This document shows positions 29,654 through 39,545 of a stretch of 64,000 nucleotides of DNA, in pieces. The translations under genes were made by a program, and so were the position numbers. Origin of the DNA: CAVZMO01 sp963776195 (GTDB lineage Bacteria > Nitrospirota > Thermodesulfovibrionia > Thermodesulfovibrionales > SM23-35); NCBI GenBank assembly GCA_963776195.1, contig CAVZMO010000015.1:1-64000 (forward strand), in the 5' to 3' direction. Below the pieces are notes generated by a model. That model was not told the origin of the DNA, searched no databases, and worked only from the letters and a program-made list of their open reading frames with translations. The stretch's first letter is position 1, and the number at the start of each line of letters is the position of its first letter.

Positions 29654-32234
29654 AATTTCCCAGGCTATTGAAAATCCTCATCCTGAGGAACATAAAAGAA
29701 GAAAAATTCCTGACTTTTTTATCGATTCTCGGCATCGCGCTCGGTGTGGGACTCTTTACCGGAGTAAAGGTGGCCTCCGACCGTGCGATAAGCTCCTTCG
29801 AATCGGATATCAGGGGAATAAACCCCTATGCCAATTTTGAAATCCTCGATACGTCCGGCATCGACTTTGACGAACAGATATACAGAGACGTCCGCGTCCT
29901 CGAAGAAAACAGCCTCCCTGTTCTAAAAACATTCGGTTACATTCCGGCATTCAAAGATACTATTGATATAAATGGAATCTATACCGTGAAAGCGATTCAA
30001 TTTTTGAGATTATCGCAGAACAATTCCCTCTCCCCCCTTTGGGAAAGTCGGGCAAAGGGAGATTTCTCTATACCAGCTACGACTTCGAGAAATTCTTCAG
30101 AGAGACCGATGGAATTCTGGTAACAAAGAAATTTGCCGATAAGCATTCCCTAAAAAAAGGGGACCGTCTAAAGGCACAGGTCTATGACAGGGAATATATC
30201 CTGAACATTGTCGATATTCTTGATTCCGCTTCCCTGCTCACTAATATAGCAATTATGGATCTGGGAAACTTCCAGGAATATTTCGCCAAGACCGGTTATC
30301 TTTCGAGGATCGACCTTGCAACAGATGAGAAGACTGCAGCGGAGATCAAAAAGATATTACATCCTAATCTCGTAATCGAAAAGAAGGAAGAGATTTTCAA
30401 AAACCAGAAGGCTCTTGTCGCGTCTTTCCGGCACAACCTCGAGTTTGTGAGCCTCATCGCTATCCTTGTGGGTATCTTTCTTCTCTATAACACGGTGTTC
30501 ATTACCGTTGTGAAGCGAAGGACAGAGATCGGCATCCTGATGGGACTCGGCGCAGATAAAAAGACGGTGGTTCTCTTATTCACCATCCAGGGCTTGGTGT
30601 TGGGACTGGTCGGCTCACTGCTGGGGATTGTCTTCGGACAACTCACTGCATATTTCTCCGTGGTCGCTGTTGAAAAGACGATATCCACACTGTACAGCAC
30701 CATATCCATATCCGATTATCTGTTCACAAAACGAGATGCGCTGACGGCATTATTGGTAGGCCTGTCCGTGTCGCTTCTCGCCTCAGCCGTTCCGGCCTTT
30801 GAAGCTTCGAGGATCAGGCCGAATGAGACATCAAGGGAAGGTTCGTTCGAGGGCAGATACAGGAGATACCGGAAAGCGCTTTCCTTTGCAGGCATTCTCT
30901 TTATCTTTTCGGGAGTGATGGCGTCCTGTCTGGATTACCGGTATATCCCCTTCGAATTCCCTATCTTTTCCTATATAGGTATCTTCTGTATCATTGCCGG
31001 GTTCACCCTCATCTCTCCTTTTTATCTCAGAATCCTCTTGATGATTGTGAAACGTCCTCTGGAGTGGATGTTCGGGGCGATAGGGAAGATCACCCTGGGT
31101 GACATGAAGGGAAATATTTACCGGTTCTCCGTCGCGTTAATGAGTGTTGCCGTCAGCAGCGCCTTATTAATCGCATTTCTGACACTCATATTTTCGCTGA
31201 GAGAATCCCTCGCGGGATGGATCAACAAAAATGTTGTGGCAGATGTGTATATAAAACCGGCCTCGTGCAAAGCAAATTACTGCTTTTATCCCATGTCGCC
31301 GCAAGTAATCGAGACTGTCAGGGGCCTCCCGGAAGTGGAAGGGGTCGATAAATTCAGGGGGATGCAGCTCGACCTGTTCGGTAAGAAAGTGATCACAGCC
31401 TTCGCCGATATCGGGGTCAAAAGAAATTTTTTGAGCAGGAAATACCTGGACAAGAAATATGAGCAGATCCTGAAAGAGATGGAAGGGAGCGAGCCGGTTG
31501 CGGGTATCTCAGAATACTTGAGCATAAAGTACGGACTGGTAAGGGGTGATATGATAGATCTCAAATCGCCTGGCGGTATCGTGAAATTTCGGATAAACGA
31601 TATCTTTTCGAGCTATGCGACGACATCGGGGTTTATTTATATCGACAGGAAATGGCTGAAAAAGTATTGGGGCCTGGACGATGCCACACAGATGAGCATC
31701 TATGTAAAAAAGGATGTAGACGTGGACCATTTTATCCGGAAACTGCAAGAGAAGCTTCTGCCCGAATATTCTCTTGAGATCATGAATAATCGGGAATTGA
31801 GGGACAAGATTATGGATATCTTCAACAAAAGTTTTGCCATTACCTACGCCATCGAGTTCATATCGATCATCGTCTCGCTGATAGGGGTGATAAACACCCT
31901 TTTGGCCCTCGTGTTCGAGAGGAAAAGGGAGATCAGCATCATACGATATCTTGGAGGAAGCTGGGAGCAGATACGGCGGACGCTCATTCTTTCCGCCGGT
32001 ATTATCGGGACTGCAGGGATCTTATTGGGAACCCTCCTCGGGTCGCTCATGAGTGTGATTTTGATCTATGCCGTGAACAAAATTTCCTTCGGATGGGAGA
32101 TCCATTTCAGGGTCCCCTTTTTCTACCTGTCTTTAGTAACAGGGTCTCTTTTCTTAACCACATTGTTTGCCGGATACCTTCCATCGAAGGTGGCAAAAAG
32201 GATAGACCCACGGAGGTTTGTAAGCTTTGAGTGA
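29650..32234 (+). CDS. FtsX-type ABC transporter permease (one frameshift)
   Basis: About 860 residues after joining two frames at about 30045. The first part (29650-) carries TM1 (IPDF... in the correct frame LTFLSILGIALGVGLFTGVK) and a periplasmic MacB_PCD-like domain. The second reads GKSGKGRFLYTSYDFEKFFR onward, with an FtsX block (about 30450-30820), a second TM set, another periplasmic domain and a final FtsX block ending ILLGTLLGSLMSVILIYAVN. The doubled FtsX architecture matches the large AttF/AttG-like permeases paired with AttH. The break falls in CCCCCCTTTGGG, a homopolymer run typical of sequencing indels. Confidence 0.8.
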
Positions 32235-32249
32235 ACCGGCTGCACTAGC

Positions 32250-33176
32250 TCACCGAAGGGCTTCCAAAGCCTTTAGAATACCAGTACCTGTGAAACGTTC
32301 CTTTTTGCCGTTTTTATATATGATGCAGGTTGGTGTTGAATTGATCATATCTTCCTTCAGATAACTGCCGAGAATTCCAAACAGGGGATTTGTGTCAAAA
32401 GATCTTATTTTGAGTCCTTTGCCCTGAATAAAGCTCTCTAATTTCTCATTTCCTGTTATTTTTTCTTTTGCCGCTTCAAACAAAACAGACCTTGCACGAA
32501 GGGCATTGTCAAAATCCCTATTCTGATTTAGGGCATAGAGAAAATATTTCGCGTATAGAGTGGTCTGGGGATGCACCGGCGTGTCGATAAATGTTACGGT
32601 TATAACCCCTTTTCTTATTAAAGATCTGATCACCGGCTCTAATTGGGGCTCCAATGACCTGCAGGGATTACAAAAATAATCCGTATATAACCTCACTTTT
32701 GTCTGGCCGTTTCCGAAGGAGGGTGAAGGAAGATCTTCTGCATAGGCAGGAGTCACCGATCCCTCGAAAAAGACCGAAAATAAAATAAAACCGATCAGGA
32801 GAGATACCGCCACAAAAATCTTTTGAGACCGATCAAAGTTCAAGACGAACAGAAGGAACAAAACGGCGCCATAGGATAAACAATAAGAGCAATAAACGCC
32901 GTGGTTTACCTGAAACCCTAAAAGATATAACTCCGCCCCGATTCCAAGAGACAGCAGCAAAAGGAAGACAAGGTTTTTCCTTAGGAGGTTAGAAATGATC
33001 AATATGCACATATAAGCGATACCGAGGTAATCGAGAGCGAATCCAAAAACTGAACCCTTTAAATAGAGGCACGAGTCCTTACAAAAGATGTGCAAAGAAG
33101 CGACGGCAATACCGGCAAGTAAAAGGATAATGTTAAGAAGGGACTTTTTGGTGTACGACAATATTTTCCTCCGCAA
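32250..33176 (-). CDS. VKOR-thioredoxin fusion (disulfide bond formation)
   Basis: 308 residues. The N-terminal half is a four-to-five helix VKOR domain with loop cysteines C32 and C36 and the active pair C96/C99 (YCSYC). The C-terminal periplasmic half is a DsbA/thioredoxin-like domain with CNPC at 169-172 and the cis-proline region NSTPTCIIY. VKOR reoxidises the thioredoxin partner and passes electrons to quinone, replacing DsbB/DsbA. Natural fusions of this sort are known from bacteria lacking DsbB. It stands alone, convergent with the exporter genes. Confidence 0.85.
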   Translation of the reverse strand: MRRKILSYTKKSLLNIILLLAGIAVASLHIFCKDSCLYLKGSVFGFALDYLGIAYMCILIISNLLRKNLVFLLLLSLGIGAELYLLGFQVNHGVYCSYCLSYGAVLFLLFVLNFDRSQKIFVAVSLLIGFILFSVFFEGSVTPAYAEDLPSPSFGNGQTKVRLYTDYFCNPCRSLEPQLEPVIRSLIRKGVITVTFIDTPVHPQTTLYAKYFLYALNQNRDFDNALRARSVLFEAAKEKITGNEKLESFIQGKGLKIRSFDTNPLFGILGSYLKEDMINSTPTCIIYKNGKKERFTGTGILKALEALR

Positions 33177-33257
33177 TAAAGATTTTGTATCCTGTATCTC
33201 TTAGAAATAAACGGGCCATTAATTCTTCCTCTTTATGGAATTATGATAAATTTTTTT

Positions 33258-34052
33258 TCAAGAGGCAAGGTTATCCAATTTATAAAGGAGCATACCGATG
33301 TATTTGTTCAGCGGGTTTGATCTTTTGAGATGGGATAAAGCAGGTTTTCTCCGTCTGCCGAGTTTATGCATCTCCCACAGGAGGTCTTTGTTTTCTTTGT
33401 CAAAGGTGAGGCCCCTTTGAAAGGCCTTGACAGCTTCTTTTCTGTTTTTCGCCACAACATAAGCCCTGCCGAGGTTGAGGTAAAACGTGGGATAAAATAT
33501 CTCCTGACCGAAAGACATTCCCTCATGAAGTAAGGATATCGCTTTTAAACAGGTACTGATGCCGTAAGCATATTTTCTGTTGATGATCGCTTCGAGGCAA
33601 CCATAATACGAGAGGAGGAAGGGCTCTGAAGGATATTGCTCAAGAGCATGGGTCAACAATTCGAGGGCACGCCTATTGCTTTTTCTCTGGAGCAAGCGTT
33701 TGACTTCATCAAGATAATCCGAGGGACTCTTCGCCTTCATACTATCCTCTTTTCTGAGTATCTCGACGATCGTCTTGTGCTGGCCATGCACGAGTTCAAC
33801 CGTTGTTTCCCCGGCGGAGGGTCCTTTCAGGATATTCTTGCAGTCTATCTGTTTTGTCAGGAGTATCTTCCCTCCAAGGTATACCCTTGTGGTAATAAGA
33901 TTTTCTTCGGGCTCAAGGTCTTCCGTAATGATCAGATACTTCTTGCCGGAGATAATGACGTTCGTGCTTATCTCTTTTTCTTTATGTATGCTTGAAGTGA
34001 TCTTTATGGAATCCTTCTTATTCATACTTTTTATCTTAGCATGAACGTTCAT
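33258..34052 (-). CDS. TPR-repeat protein of unknown function
   Basis: 264 residues (255 if ATG 34025 is used). Residues 25-105 form a beta-rich domain (NVIISGKKYLIITEDLEPEE, TTRVYLGGKILLTKQID) seen in unnamed Nitrospirota-type proteins. Residues 110-230 hold tetratricopeptide-like helices (RRALELLTHALEQYPSEPFL, PTFYLNLGRAYVVAKNRKEA VKAFQRGL). The tail is basic. TPRs mediate protein contacts; no catalytic motif is seen and the partner is unknown. Confidence 0.65.
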   Translation of the reverse strand: MNVHAKIKSMNKKDSIKITSSIHKEKEISTNVIISGKKYLIITEDLEPEENLITTRVYLGGKILLTKQIDCKNILKGPSAGETTVELVHGQHKTIVEILRKEDSMKAKSPSDYLDEVKRLLQRKSNRRALELLTHALEQYPSEPFLLSYYGCLEAIINRKYAYGISTCLKAISLLHEGMSFGQEIFYPTFYLNLGRAYVVAKNRKEAVKAFQRGLTFDKENKDLLWEMHKLGRRRKPALSHLKRSNPLNKYIGMLLYKLDNLAS

Positions 34053-34136
34053 GGAATTTTAATAACGCACGGAGATGAAACGATAACTCAGCCCCTGGCG
34101 ATCAGAAAATAATTTTCAATTTTTCGTGTTCCGGTC

Positions 34137-34163
34137 AAAAAAAAGGCAGGTTTAACCTGCCCC
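34137..34163 (-). terminator. Rho-independent terminator
   Basis: Read on the minus strand: GGCAGG, TTAAA, CCTGCC, then eight T residues (34144-34137). It lies downstream of the zinc-ribbon and AlkD genes and would end their transcript. Confidence 0.75.
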
Positions 34164-34350
34164 AAAATGTCTCCGTCATTACCCAGCGGATATGAGGAGT
34201 TTGAGACCCACTGGGAATTTTCGCAAAAGGGATGCCAGAATATAACTTATTAATTTTATTGAAATTTTTTACAAGGTGGTAGCGCATATTGAGACAATAT
34301 TCCCCGTGGGAAGGCATATTGCCCGCCAACCCTGTTACGTCCCCAGGGAA

Positions 34351-34542
34351 TCAATTACACCGCGTCTCCCATTCCATGGGAGTCTTACAGATCGGACATC
34401 TCACGATAAAAGCAGGAATGCCACCGGCGTCCTCCGTCATCTCAATGAGGTTAGGGATTAATTTTTCAGCTCTCAAGGATACCTCACAATTGATGCATAT
34501 CTGTTTATTGACAACGGGCGGAAAAGTGATGAGTTTTCTCAT
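34351..34542 (-). CDS. Small zinc-ribbon-like protein
   Basis: 63 residues with two CxxC pairs, C16/C19 (ICINC) and C49/C52 (CPIC), suggesting a four-cysteine zinc site. AAGGAGAT is well placed before the ATG, so it is a real gene though short. No family recognised. It is downstream of the AlkD gene on the same strand and upstream of the terminator. Confidence 0.6.
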   Translation of the reverse strand: MRKLITFPPVVNKQICINCEVSLRAEKLIPNLIEMTEDAGGIPAFIVRCPICKTPMEWETRCN

Positions 34543-34592
34543 TTCTTCTATCTCCTTAATTATACTATTTTATATATCAATTATACTATTTG

Positions 34593-35300
34593 TCAACTGT
34601 TAGACATCCAGTATCTTTTCCTGTCGGGGGCAAAACGTTCGACGGCATATCTGAGCATCGTCCTCGGCATGGAGCGGTGATGTTTTTCGAGGAATTCTTC
34701 TTCCGATTTTAAGTCCCTTTTCCCGATTTCCCGCAACATCCAGCCCACTGCTTTGTGGATGAGGTCGTGCCGATCATTAAGGAGCATTTCCGCAATGCGG
34801 AGGGTGTGGTCGAACACATTTTTTTTTATGAACGCAAAGGTCGTCATGATCGCTATTCGCTTCTCCCAGAGATTTTGAGATCCTGCAAGCCTGTAGAGAA
34901 CTGCTTTGTCTTTCCCATAAAGGTAATCACCAAGAATCTTCTCTGCTGAAAGGTCGACCAGATCCCAGTTGTTTATCCTGCCCGTGTGACAGAGGTAGAA
35001 ATCAACGATCTCCAGCCTGCCGCGATCGTCTGTTTTCTTATACTGAATCATGAGGATGAGCAATGCAACCAGCCTGTGTTCGTGGGGTTCGCTCAAAAGC
35101 AGTTTTTCGATGTCTTTTAACGGTAAGTCCCGATATTTTTTGGCGATAACCCTCTGCTCGGGCACCGTGATTCCAAGGAAAACGTCCCCTTCGCCATACT
35201 GTCCTTTGCCGGTCTTAAAGAACCTCGAGAGAATCTTGGCCCTTTCAGGATCTGCAGCCTGTTGAAGCGCAATTCTTACTTGTCCGGAAGAAATTTTCAT
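34593..35300 (-). CDS. DNA alkylation repair protein, AlkD-like
   Basis: 235 residues of the HEAT-like repeat glycosylase AlkD: the N-terminal GEGDVFLGITVPEQRVIAKK, the centre INNWDLVDLSAEKILGDYL with the Trp and catalytic-position Asp, LWEKRIAIMTTFAFIK, and the C-terminal VGWMLREIGKRD. AlkD removes bulky or positively charged alkyl bases without base flipping. ATG 35300 is preferred over a GTG three codons earlier. It is followed by a SprT-like gene upstream on the same strand. Confidence 0.85.
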   Translation of the reverse strand: MKISSGQVRIALQQAADPERAKILSRFFKTGKGQYGEGDVFLGITVPEQRVIAKKYRDLPLKDIEKLLLSEPHEHRLVALLILMIQYKKTDDRGRLEIVDFYLCHTGRINNWDLVDLSAEKILGDYLYGKDKAVLYRLAGSQNLWEKRIAIMTTFAFIKKNVFDHTLRIAEMLLNDRHDLIHKAVGWMLREIGKRDLKSEEEFLEKHHRSMPRTMLRYAVERFAPDRKRYWMSNS

Positions 35301-35330
35301 CGATCGCACCTGCTCAAAGTTGTCAGCACA

Positions 35331-36011
35331 TCAGATGCCATGTCGTTTCTCCCAAGATGTGGCTTTCTCATATTCTTTGAATGACCGCTCCCGTTTTCTG
35401 AACTCGGGGTTGTGCACCGATCTCCTGCCGATTTTTCTTTCCTCTTTTGTGTCACTGTGGAGCATTTCATGGTAGACAACATACCTGATGAAGTACAGCG
35501 GGACCGTTCTCCGGTCCAGGACGGAGTTTATTCTTATGGTATCCGTATGTCTGCAATAGGTCCCCAACGTGCGTTTTTTTACCACCCTCCGTGAATTCTC
35601 TTTCCCCCAGCCGATCGACGCAGTGACGGCCCCTTCAAAATACTCTTTATTGCAGTCATCGAAAATCTCCTTCAGGTCATAAAATCTGCCCTGAGCGCGC
35701 ATGCGGGGCGGCCTTGAAGACCGCTCCTTCTGTCTCAGACAGGTCCGGTTTTCTCTGATGAAATTTCTGACCAATGGTGTCCTGCCCCTCCCCGTTTTAA
35801 TGAAACCGGCTATCTCTCCGATGACATCCTCACCGGCCTTGAGAAACATCCAGTGCATCCTGACCGCAACAGTATCAGCTCTTGTTCTTATTGAAAGGAG
35901 GCTGGTGGAATTATCCGTAATGGTCAGGGAAAGGGGTTTCCCGGTCATCCTCTCTAAAGAAACCATAAGGTTGTCTTTGTTGTTCAAAAATTGCAGGCTC
36001 AGTTGAAGCAT
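35331..36011 (-). CDS. SprT-like metalloprotease-fold protein
   Basis: 226 residues from ATG 36011; an in-frame extension to 36107 exists but looks non-coding. The second half has the SprT core: FYDLKEIFDDCNKEYFEGAV, IGWGK, RINSVLD and the zinc motif VVYHEMLHSD (HExxH), then RRSVHNPEFRKRERSFKEYE. SprT-fold proteins (like Spartan) are zinc peptidases or DNA-linked proteins; some cut DNA-protein crosslinks. Location next to AlkD suggests a DNA-damage role, which is inference. Confidence 0.75.
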   Translation of the reverse strand: MLQLSLQFLNNKDNLMVSLERMTGKPLSLTITDNSTSLLSIRTRADTVAVRMHWMFLKAGEDVIGEIAGFIKTGRGRTPLVRNFIRENRTCLRQKERSSRPPRMRAQGRFYDLKEIFDDCNKEYFEGAVTASIGWGKENSRRVVKKRTLGTYCRHTDTIRINSVLDRRTVPLYFIRYVVYHEMLHSDTKEERKIGRRSVHNPEFRKRERSFKEYEKATSWEKRHGI

Positions 36012-36227
36012 GGTAATCAATTCATAATATACCCAATAAACTGTAAAAAATGTCAGTTCGAGTGAAACGAAGCAATCTCGCCTTTTTGAGGAGATTGCCA
36101 GGGTCAAAACTACCTCGCAATGTCATCTGACAGATCATATCTTCCTTTGTCCAAAAGTGTTTCTAATTTTTTTATTTTTATTTTTATTTATCTTTAATTA
36201 TTTTTTTGCTAAAATTACATTAAGGCC

Positions 36228-36644
36228 ATGAAAAAACAAAAAGTTGTTTTAAACTTCCTTGATGGGCGAATTATTAAAGGTTATATTAATGATTTTTCAC
36301 CCAAGGACGAGTTCGTTCTCATAGAGAACAGATTATCTGACGAGCAGAAATTTGAAATCAATGAATTAAAGGCGATTTTTTTCGTTAAAACATTCAAAGG
36401 GAATAAACATTACTCTGAAAAGAAGTCTTTTACATTAGCGAGCCCGGCTGGAAAAAGGATCCTTGTGAGATTTAAAGATAGCGAAACCTTGATAGGATAT
36501 GTAGAAGGCAACGTGCCTTGGCAGAGAGGATTTCATCTGGAATCTAAAAAAGGCGGATTTTTTCTTATTCCTACCGATGATAAGGGCAATAATACAAAAG
36601 TTTTTGTTGTATCGACATCTGTTTCCGATGTTACATGTTTCTAA
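36228..36644 (+). CDS. Conserved uncharacterised protein (DUF6982-like)
   Basis: 138 residues, beta-rich. Two similar halves each begin with a strand of the type 'VVLNFLDGRIIKGYINDF' and 'ILVRFKDSETLIGYVEGN', both followed by KDE/WQRGF and a return strand. This doubled small-barrel pattern occurs in a family of unknown function with Sm- or PilZ-like likeness. TAAAAT at 36210-36215, preceded by TG, may be its promoter -10. Function unknown. Confidence 0.55.
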   Translation: MKKQKVVLNFLDGRIIKGYINDFSPKDEFVLIENRLSDEQKFEINELKAIFFVKTFKGNKHYSEKKSFTLASPAGKRILVRFKDSETLIGYVEGNVPWQRGFHLESKKGGFFLIPTDDKGNNTKVFVVSTSVSDVTCF

Positions 36645-36732
36645 ATTTTCTCTAATTTGTAATTTGAGGTCGGATGTCAATAGTGGACACCAGTCCTGTC
36701 ATGCTGCCAACTGTTCGGGATAGAATTTTCTT

Positions 36733-36828
36733 TCACAGCCAGATGGGGACAAATACCCAAGCCGCGCCTGTCGTCGCTGCCGCGTAGAAAAGATTTCTCT
36801 GTATTCGCTTAATGATATAGACTCCCAT
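36733..36828 (-). CDS. Possible 31-residue membrane peptide
   Basis: ATG 36828 opens MGVYIIKRIQRNLFYAAATT followed by GAAWVFVPIWL and a TGA. A short basic segment precedes one hydrophobic helix. A weak GAGA ribosome site lies 6 bases upstream. It fills an otherwise empty gap. Support is only its composition. Confidence 0.25.
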   Translation of the reverse strand: MGVYIIKRIQRNLFYAAATTGAAWVFVPIWL

Positions 36829-36869
36829 CGTTATCTCATATTGCCGAAAAACGCTGTTTTGGCTATGAT

Positions 36870-38810
36870 ATGCTTATGAAACGCCTCTTCTGCTTCATAG
36901 TATTCATCACATTTTGCTTCCCTGTTTATGCCGAGGAACCCGATGGGAAGGCGTATTTTCAGAAAGGTAAAAACGCGCTTGAAAAAAAACATTACGAAGA
37001 TGCTATTTCAAATTTGTCCAAAGCCGAGAAAGAATTTCCCCTCTTAGGCGATTATGCCTTATTGTGGCTCTCCGATGCCTATCATGAATCCGGAAATCAT
37101 CGGGAATCTCTGACAGCGGTCCGTACATTCCTCAAGAAATATCCGGATTCATCGCTCCTGAAGAAGGCCCGTTCAAGGGAGATCAAAGAGGCCGAAGAAA
37201 TTTCCGAAAGCGACATCCGTAATTTATTCGAGTCCTATCTGAAAGATTATTCCGGTGATACGGAGATGAAGTATCTTTTCGCACAGTGGTTGAAGAAAAA
37301 CGGGCAGCAGGAGAGGGCGAAATCGGTCTTTAAGGATATCTATAGAGAAGCAGGTTCCTTTTCCGCACCGGCCTGCGGCGAGCTGGGTCCATCGGATATA
37401 AGCGCGGAAGACATGATTAAGCGGGCCTCAAACCTTACGAAGTTCACGGAGTATAAAGCAGCCGAATCATTGCTGAGGTCTGCAATGGATAAGGATGACG
37501 GGAGATTGAAAACGGAGATTCTGAAAGAACTCGGCCAGTCCCTCTTTAGGCAAAAAAGGTATCGTGATGCTGCAGAGGCCTATCGAAAGGCAGGGGACAG
37601 ATACTGGGAAGTGCGGTCTCTTTACCGCTCAGGAGAAAAAGATGTCATTGATGCTGCTCTGGAGGATATCCTCAAAAGCGGAGAGAAGAAGTTTAGTCCT
37701 GTGCTTATGGCCGTTGCCGCAGACAAGAGAAGAGAAGGAAAGCCCGAAGAAGCTCTGAGAATTTACCAAACCATTATGAACCGTTTTCCTTCCGAAGCGG
37801 AAGACGCCTTATGGGGTATTGGTTGGACACACTTTCTCAACAGAGAGTACCAGAAGGCATCCGAAATCTTCGACCGGTTATACAGTACCTATAACAACCC
37901 GAAATACCTCTACTGGAAAGTACGCAATCTCGAAACAAGAGGTCAGGTGGACCGGAAAACCGGTCCTGTAGCGACAGGGAAAAGATGGGACTTCTACAGC
38001 ATTCTGTTATACATAAGGGGCGCGGGTTCCCCTGAACCGTCAGGCGGAACCGAAGTCCGGAAGCTTACGAGACCGATATCCCCTGTTAGAGGGACTCCTT
38101 TGGTATACAGAAAGATTGATCGCGTCGAAGCCCTCCTGGCTCTCGGCCTTAAGAAGGAGGCAGTGTCTGAGATGGTTTCCATAGCGAAGAAAACGAGCTC
38201 GATTGAAGACATTTTGTATATCTGTTCCAAATCTCAGGAATTGGGGGAGTATAAGCTCTCTGTCAGGTCGGCTGCAAAGGTCCCCTATACTGATGAGTTG
38301 CACGATTTTTTGTACCCCCTTGCATACCGGGACATCGTGGAAAGCGTTTCCGCGAAATACGCCATCGATCCTCTTTTAGTCCTCTCCATTGCCAGGGAAG
38401 AAAGCAGATTCGATTCAGAGGCCAGATCTCCCGCGGGGGCCATAGGGCTCATGCAGTTGATGCCGCAGACCGCGTCAAGGCTGGACGGTAAATTGAGATT
38501 AGGCATAAACGGCCCACGTGATCTCGTAGATGCGAACAACAATCTCCACGTCGGCGCGTACTATCTTAGCCATCTGGTTAAGGAGTTCGGCTCTTACCCT
38601 TATGCCATTGCTGCATACAATGCAGGGGAGGAGATAGTGAGAAAGTGGATCCAAAAGGGAGGCTATCGATCCGCCGATGAATTCATCGAAGACATTCCTT
38701 ACAACGAAACAAGGGACTATGTAAAACGGGTTTTAACCAGTTTTTTTGAATATAAGCGCGTGTCCTCGACGGGGGGAAACATCCTGGAAATCCCGTTCGA
38801 AAAGTTGTAG
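36870..38810 (+). CDS. Soluble lytic murein transglycosylase (Slt-type)
   Basis: 646 residues. Signal peptide (MKRLFCFIVFITFCFPVYAE), then a long helical superhelix of TPR-like repeats (residues 30-470; e.g. YFQKGKNALEKKHYEDAISN, ALRIYQTIMNRFPSEAEDAL). The C-terminal SLT catalytic domain has SIAREESRFDSEARSPAGAI GLMQLMP, the catalytic Glu lying in the ES motif, and AYNAGEEIVRKWI. The architecture is that of Slt70, which cleaves peptidoglycan to anhydro-muropeptides in the periplasm. It is followed by zapB and zapA, which suggests a link to envelope growth at division. Confidence 0.9.
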   Translation: MLMKRLFCFIVFITFCFPVYAEEPDGKAYFQKGKNALEKKHYEDAISNLSKAEKEFPLLGDYALLWLSDAYHESGNHRESLTAVRTFLKKYPDSSLLKKARSREIKEAEEISESDIRNLFESYLKDYSGDTEMKYLFAQWLKKNGQQERAKSVFKDIYREAGSFSAPACGELGPSDISAEDMIKRASNLTKFTEYKAAESLLRSAMDKDDGRLKTEILKELGQSLFRQKRYRDAAEAYRKAGDRYWEVRSLYRSGEKDVIDAALEDILKSGEKKFSPVLMAVAADKRREGKPEEALRIYQTIMNRFPSEAEDALWGIGWTHFLNREYQKASEIFDRLYSTYNNPKYLYWKVRNLETRGQVDRKTGPVATGKRWDFYSILLYIRGAGSPEPSGGTEVRKLTRPISPVRGTPLVYRKIDRVEALLALGLKKEAVSEMVSIAKKTSSIEDILYICSKSQELGEYKLSVRSAAKVPYTDELHDFLYPLAYRDIVESVSAKYAIDPLLVLSIAREESRFDSEARSPAGAIGLMQLMPQTASRLDGKLRLGINGPRDLVDANNNLHVGAYYLSHLVKEFGSYPYAIAAYNAGEEIVRKWIQKGGYRSADEFIEDIPYNETRDYVKRVLTSFFEYKRVSSTGGNILEIPFEKL

Positions 38811-38844
38811 ACTTTAACCGGAATATTTTGTTATTTTAGGTACG

Positions 38845-39144
38845 ATGGTTTTTAGAAAGACCCTCTTTGATGATGACCAACTAACGGATCACCCGAACGA
38901 ATTAAAAAAGGAGGTTAAGTCATTGGAAAAACTCAAAAGTCTTGAAGACAAAATCTCAACAGCGATTGAGAGGGTCAAGACCCTTAAAGAAGAGAAGTCT
39001 CTTTCAGAGAGAAGAATAAAGGAGCTCGAAGGGCTGCTGGACGAAAAAAATCAGGAATTGGAACAGATTAGATCGGAAAAGAATGTGATTAAAAGCCAGC
39101 TCGAGGCCCTCCTCAGCGAGCTCGATACCCTCGAACTGGAATAG
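38845..39144 (+). CDS. Coiled-coil protein, ZapB-like
   Basis: 99 residues, almost wholly coiled coil (LKSLEDKISTAIERVKTLKE, ELEGLLDEKNQELEQIRSEK) with a short acidic start. A small coiled-coil gene of this kind directly before zapA is the usual zapB position in delta-type and related bacteria. It would cross-link FtsZ-ring layers through ZapA. It ends in TAG, 5 bases before the zapA start. Confidence 0.65.
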   Translation: MVFRKTLFDDDQLTDHPNELKKEVKSLEKLKSLEDKISTAIERVKTLKEEKSLSERRIKELEGLLDEKNQELEQIRSEKNVIKSQLEALLSELDTLELE

Positions 39145-39149
39145 ACGAC

Positions 39150-39416
39150 ATGGGTAGCACAGAGGTCTATATCTTAGGCCAGAAATATACGATAAAGGGC
39201 GATGCCCCTGAGGAATACATCAGGGAACTCGCCTCTTATGTCGATAAGAAGCTGAGAGAAGTCCATAACTCCTCACCAAGTATTACTCCCGTAAAGGCTT
39301 CCATCCTGGCTGCGCTTGATATTGCCGATGAACTCTTCAAAATGAGGATCCAGCAGGAGGAAGAGACAAAACATATCGAGGAAAAGGCCGCTACTCTGGC
39401 GTCACTATTCGATTAA
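39150..39416 (+). CDS. zapA: Cell division protein ZapA
   Basis: 88 residues with the ZapA fold: EVYILGQKYTIKGDAPEEYI RELASYVDKKLREV, then the coiled helix VKASILAALDIADELFKMRI. It binds FtsZ and stabilises the ring. The 6S RNA gene often follows zapA in other bacteria, but only 129 bases separate it from vapB here and no such RNA was recognised. Confidence 0.85.
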   Translation: MGSTEVYILGQKYTIKGDAPEEYIRELASYVDKKLREVHNSSPSITPVKASILAALDIADELFKMRIQQEEETKHIEEKAATLASLFD

Positions 39417-39485
39417 AGTCAATTCACGAAATTGGGCCTGACAGAAGCGGAGAAAGATCTCCGGAATCAAATATATCTTGCTTAT

Positions 39486-39517
39486 TTGACATGTCACGTA
39501 AATATGTGTTACACATA
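39486..39517 (+). promoter_or_regulatory. Promoter and operator of the VapBC pair
   Basis: TTGACA (39486-39491) is a consensus -35 box. The -10 region overlaps a perfect palindrome TATGTGTTACACATA (39503-39517). Ribbon-helix-helix antitoxins bind such palindromes over their own promoter, so this is the likely autoregulatory site. The ribosome site AAAGGAGA follows before the ATG at 39546. Confidence 0.6.
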
Positions 39518-39545
39518 ATTAAGTGATTATAGAAAGGAGATTTGT

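Noticed and set aside
36660..36760. Possible IS3-type end (TAGTGGACACC)
   Set aside because: Only one short motif, no second end and no transposase fragment nearby.
39417..39545. 6S RNA gene after zapA
   Set aside because: The gap is only 129 bases and is taken up by the vapBC promoter; no 6S-like long hairpin seen.
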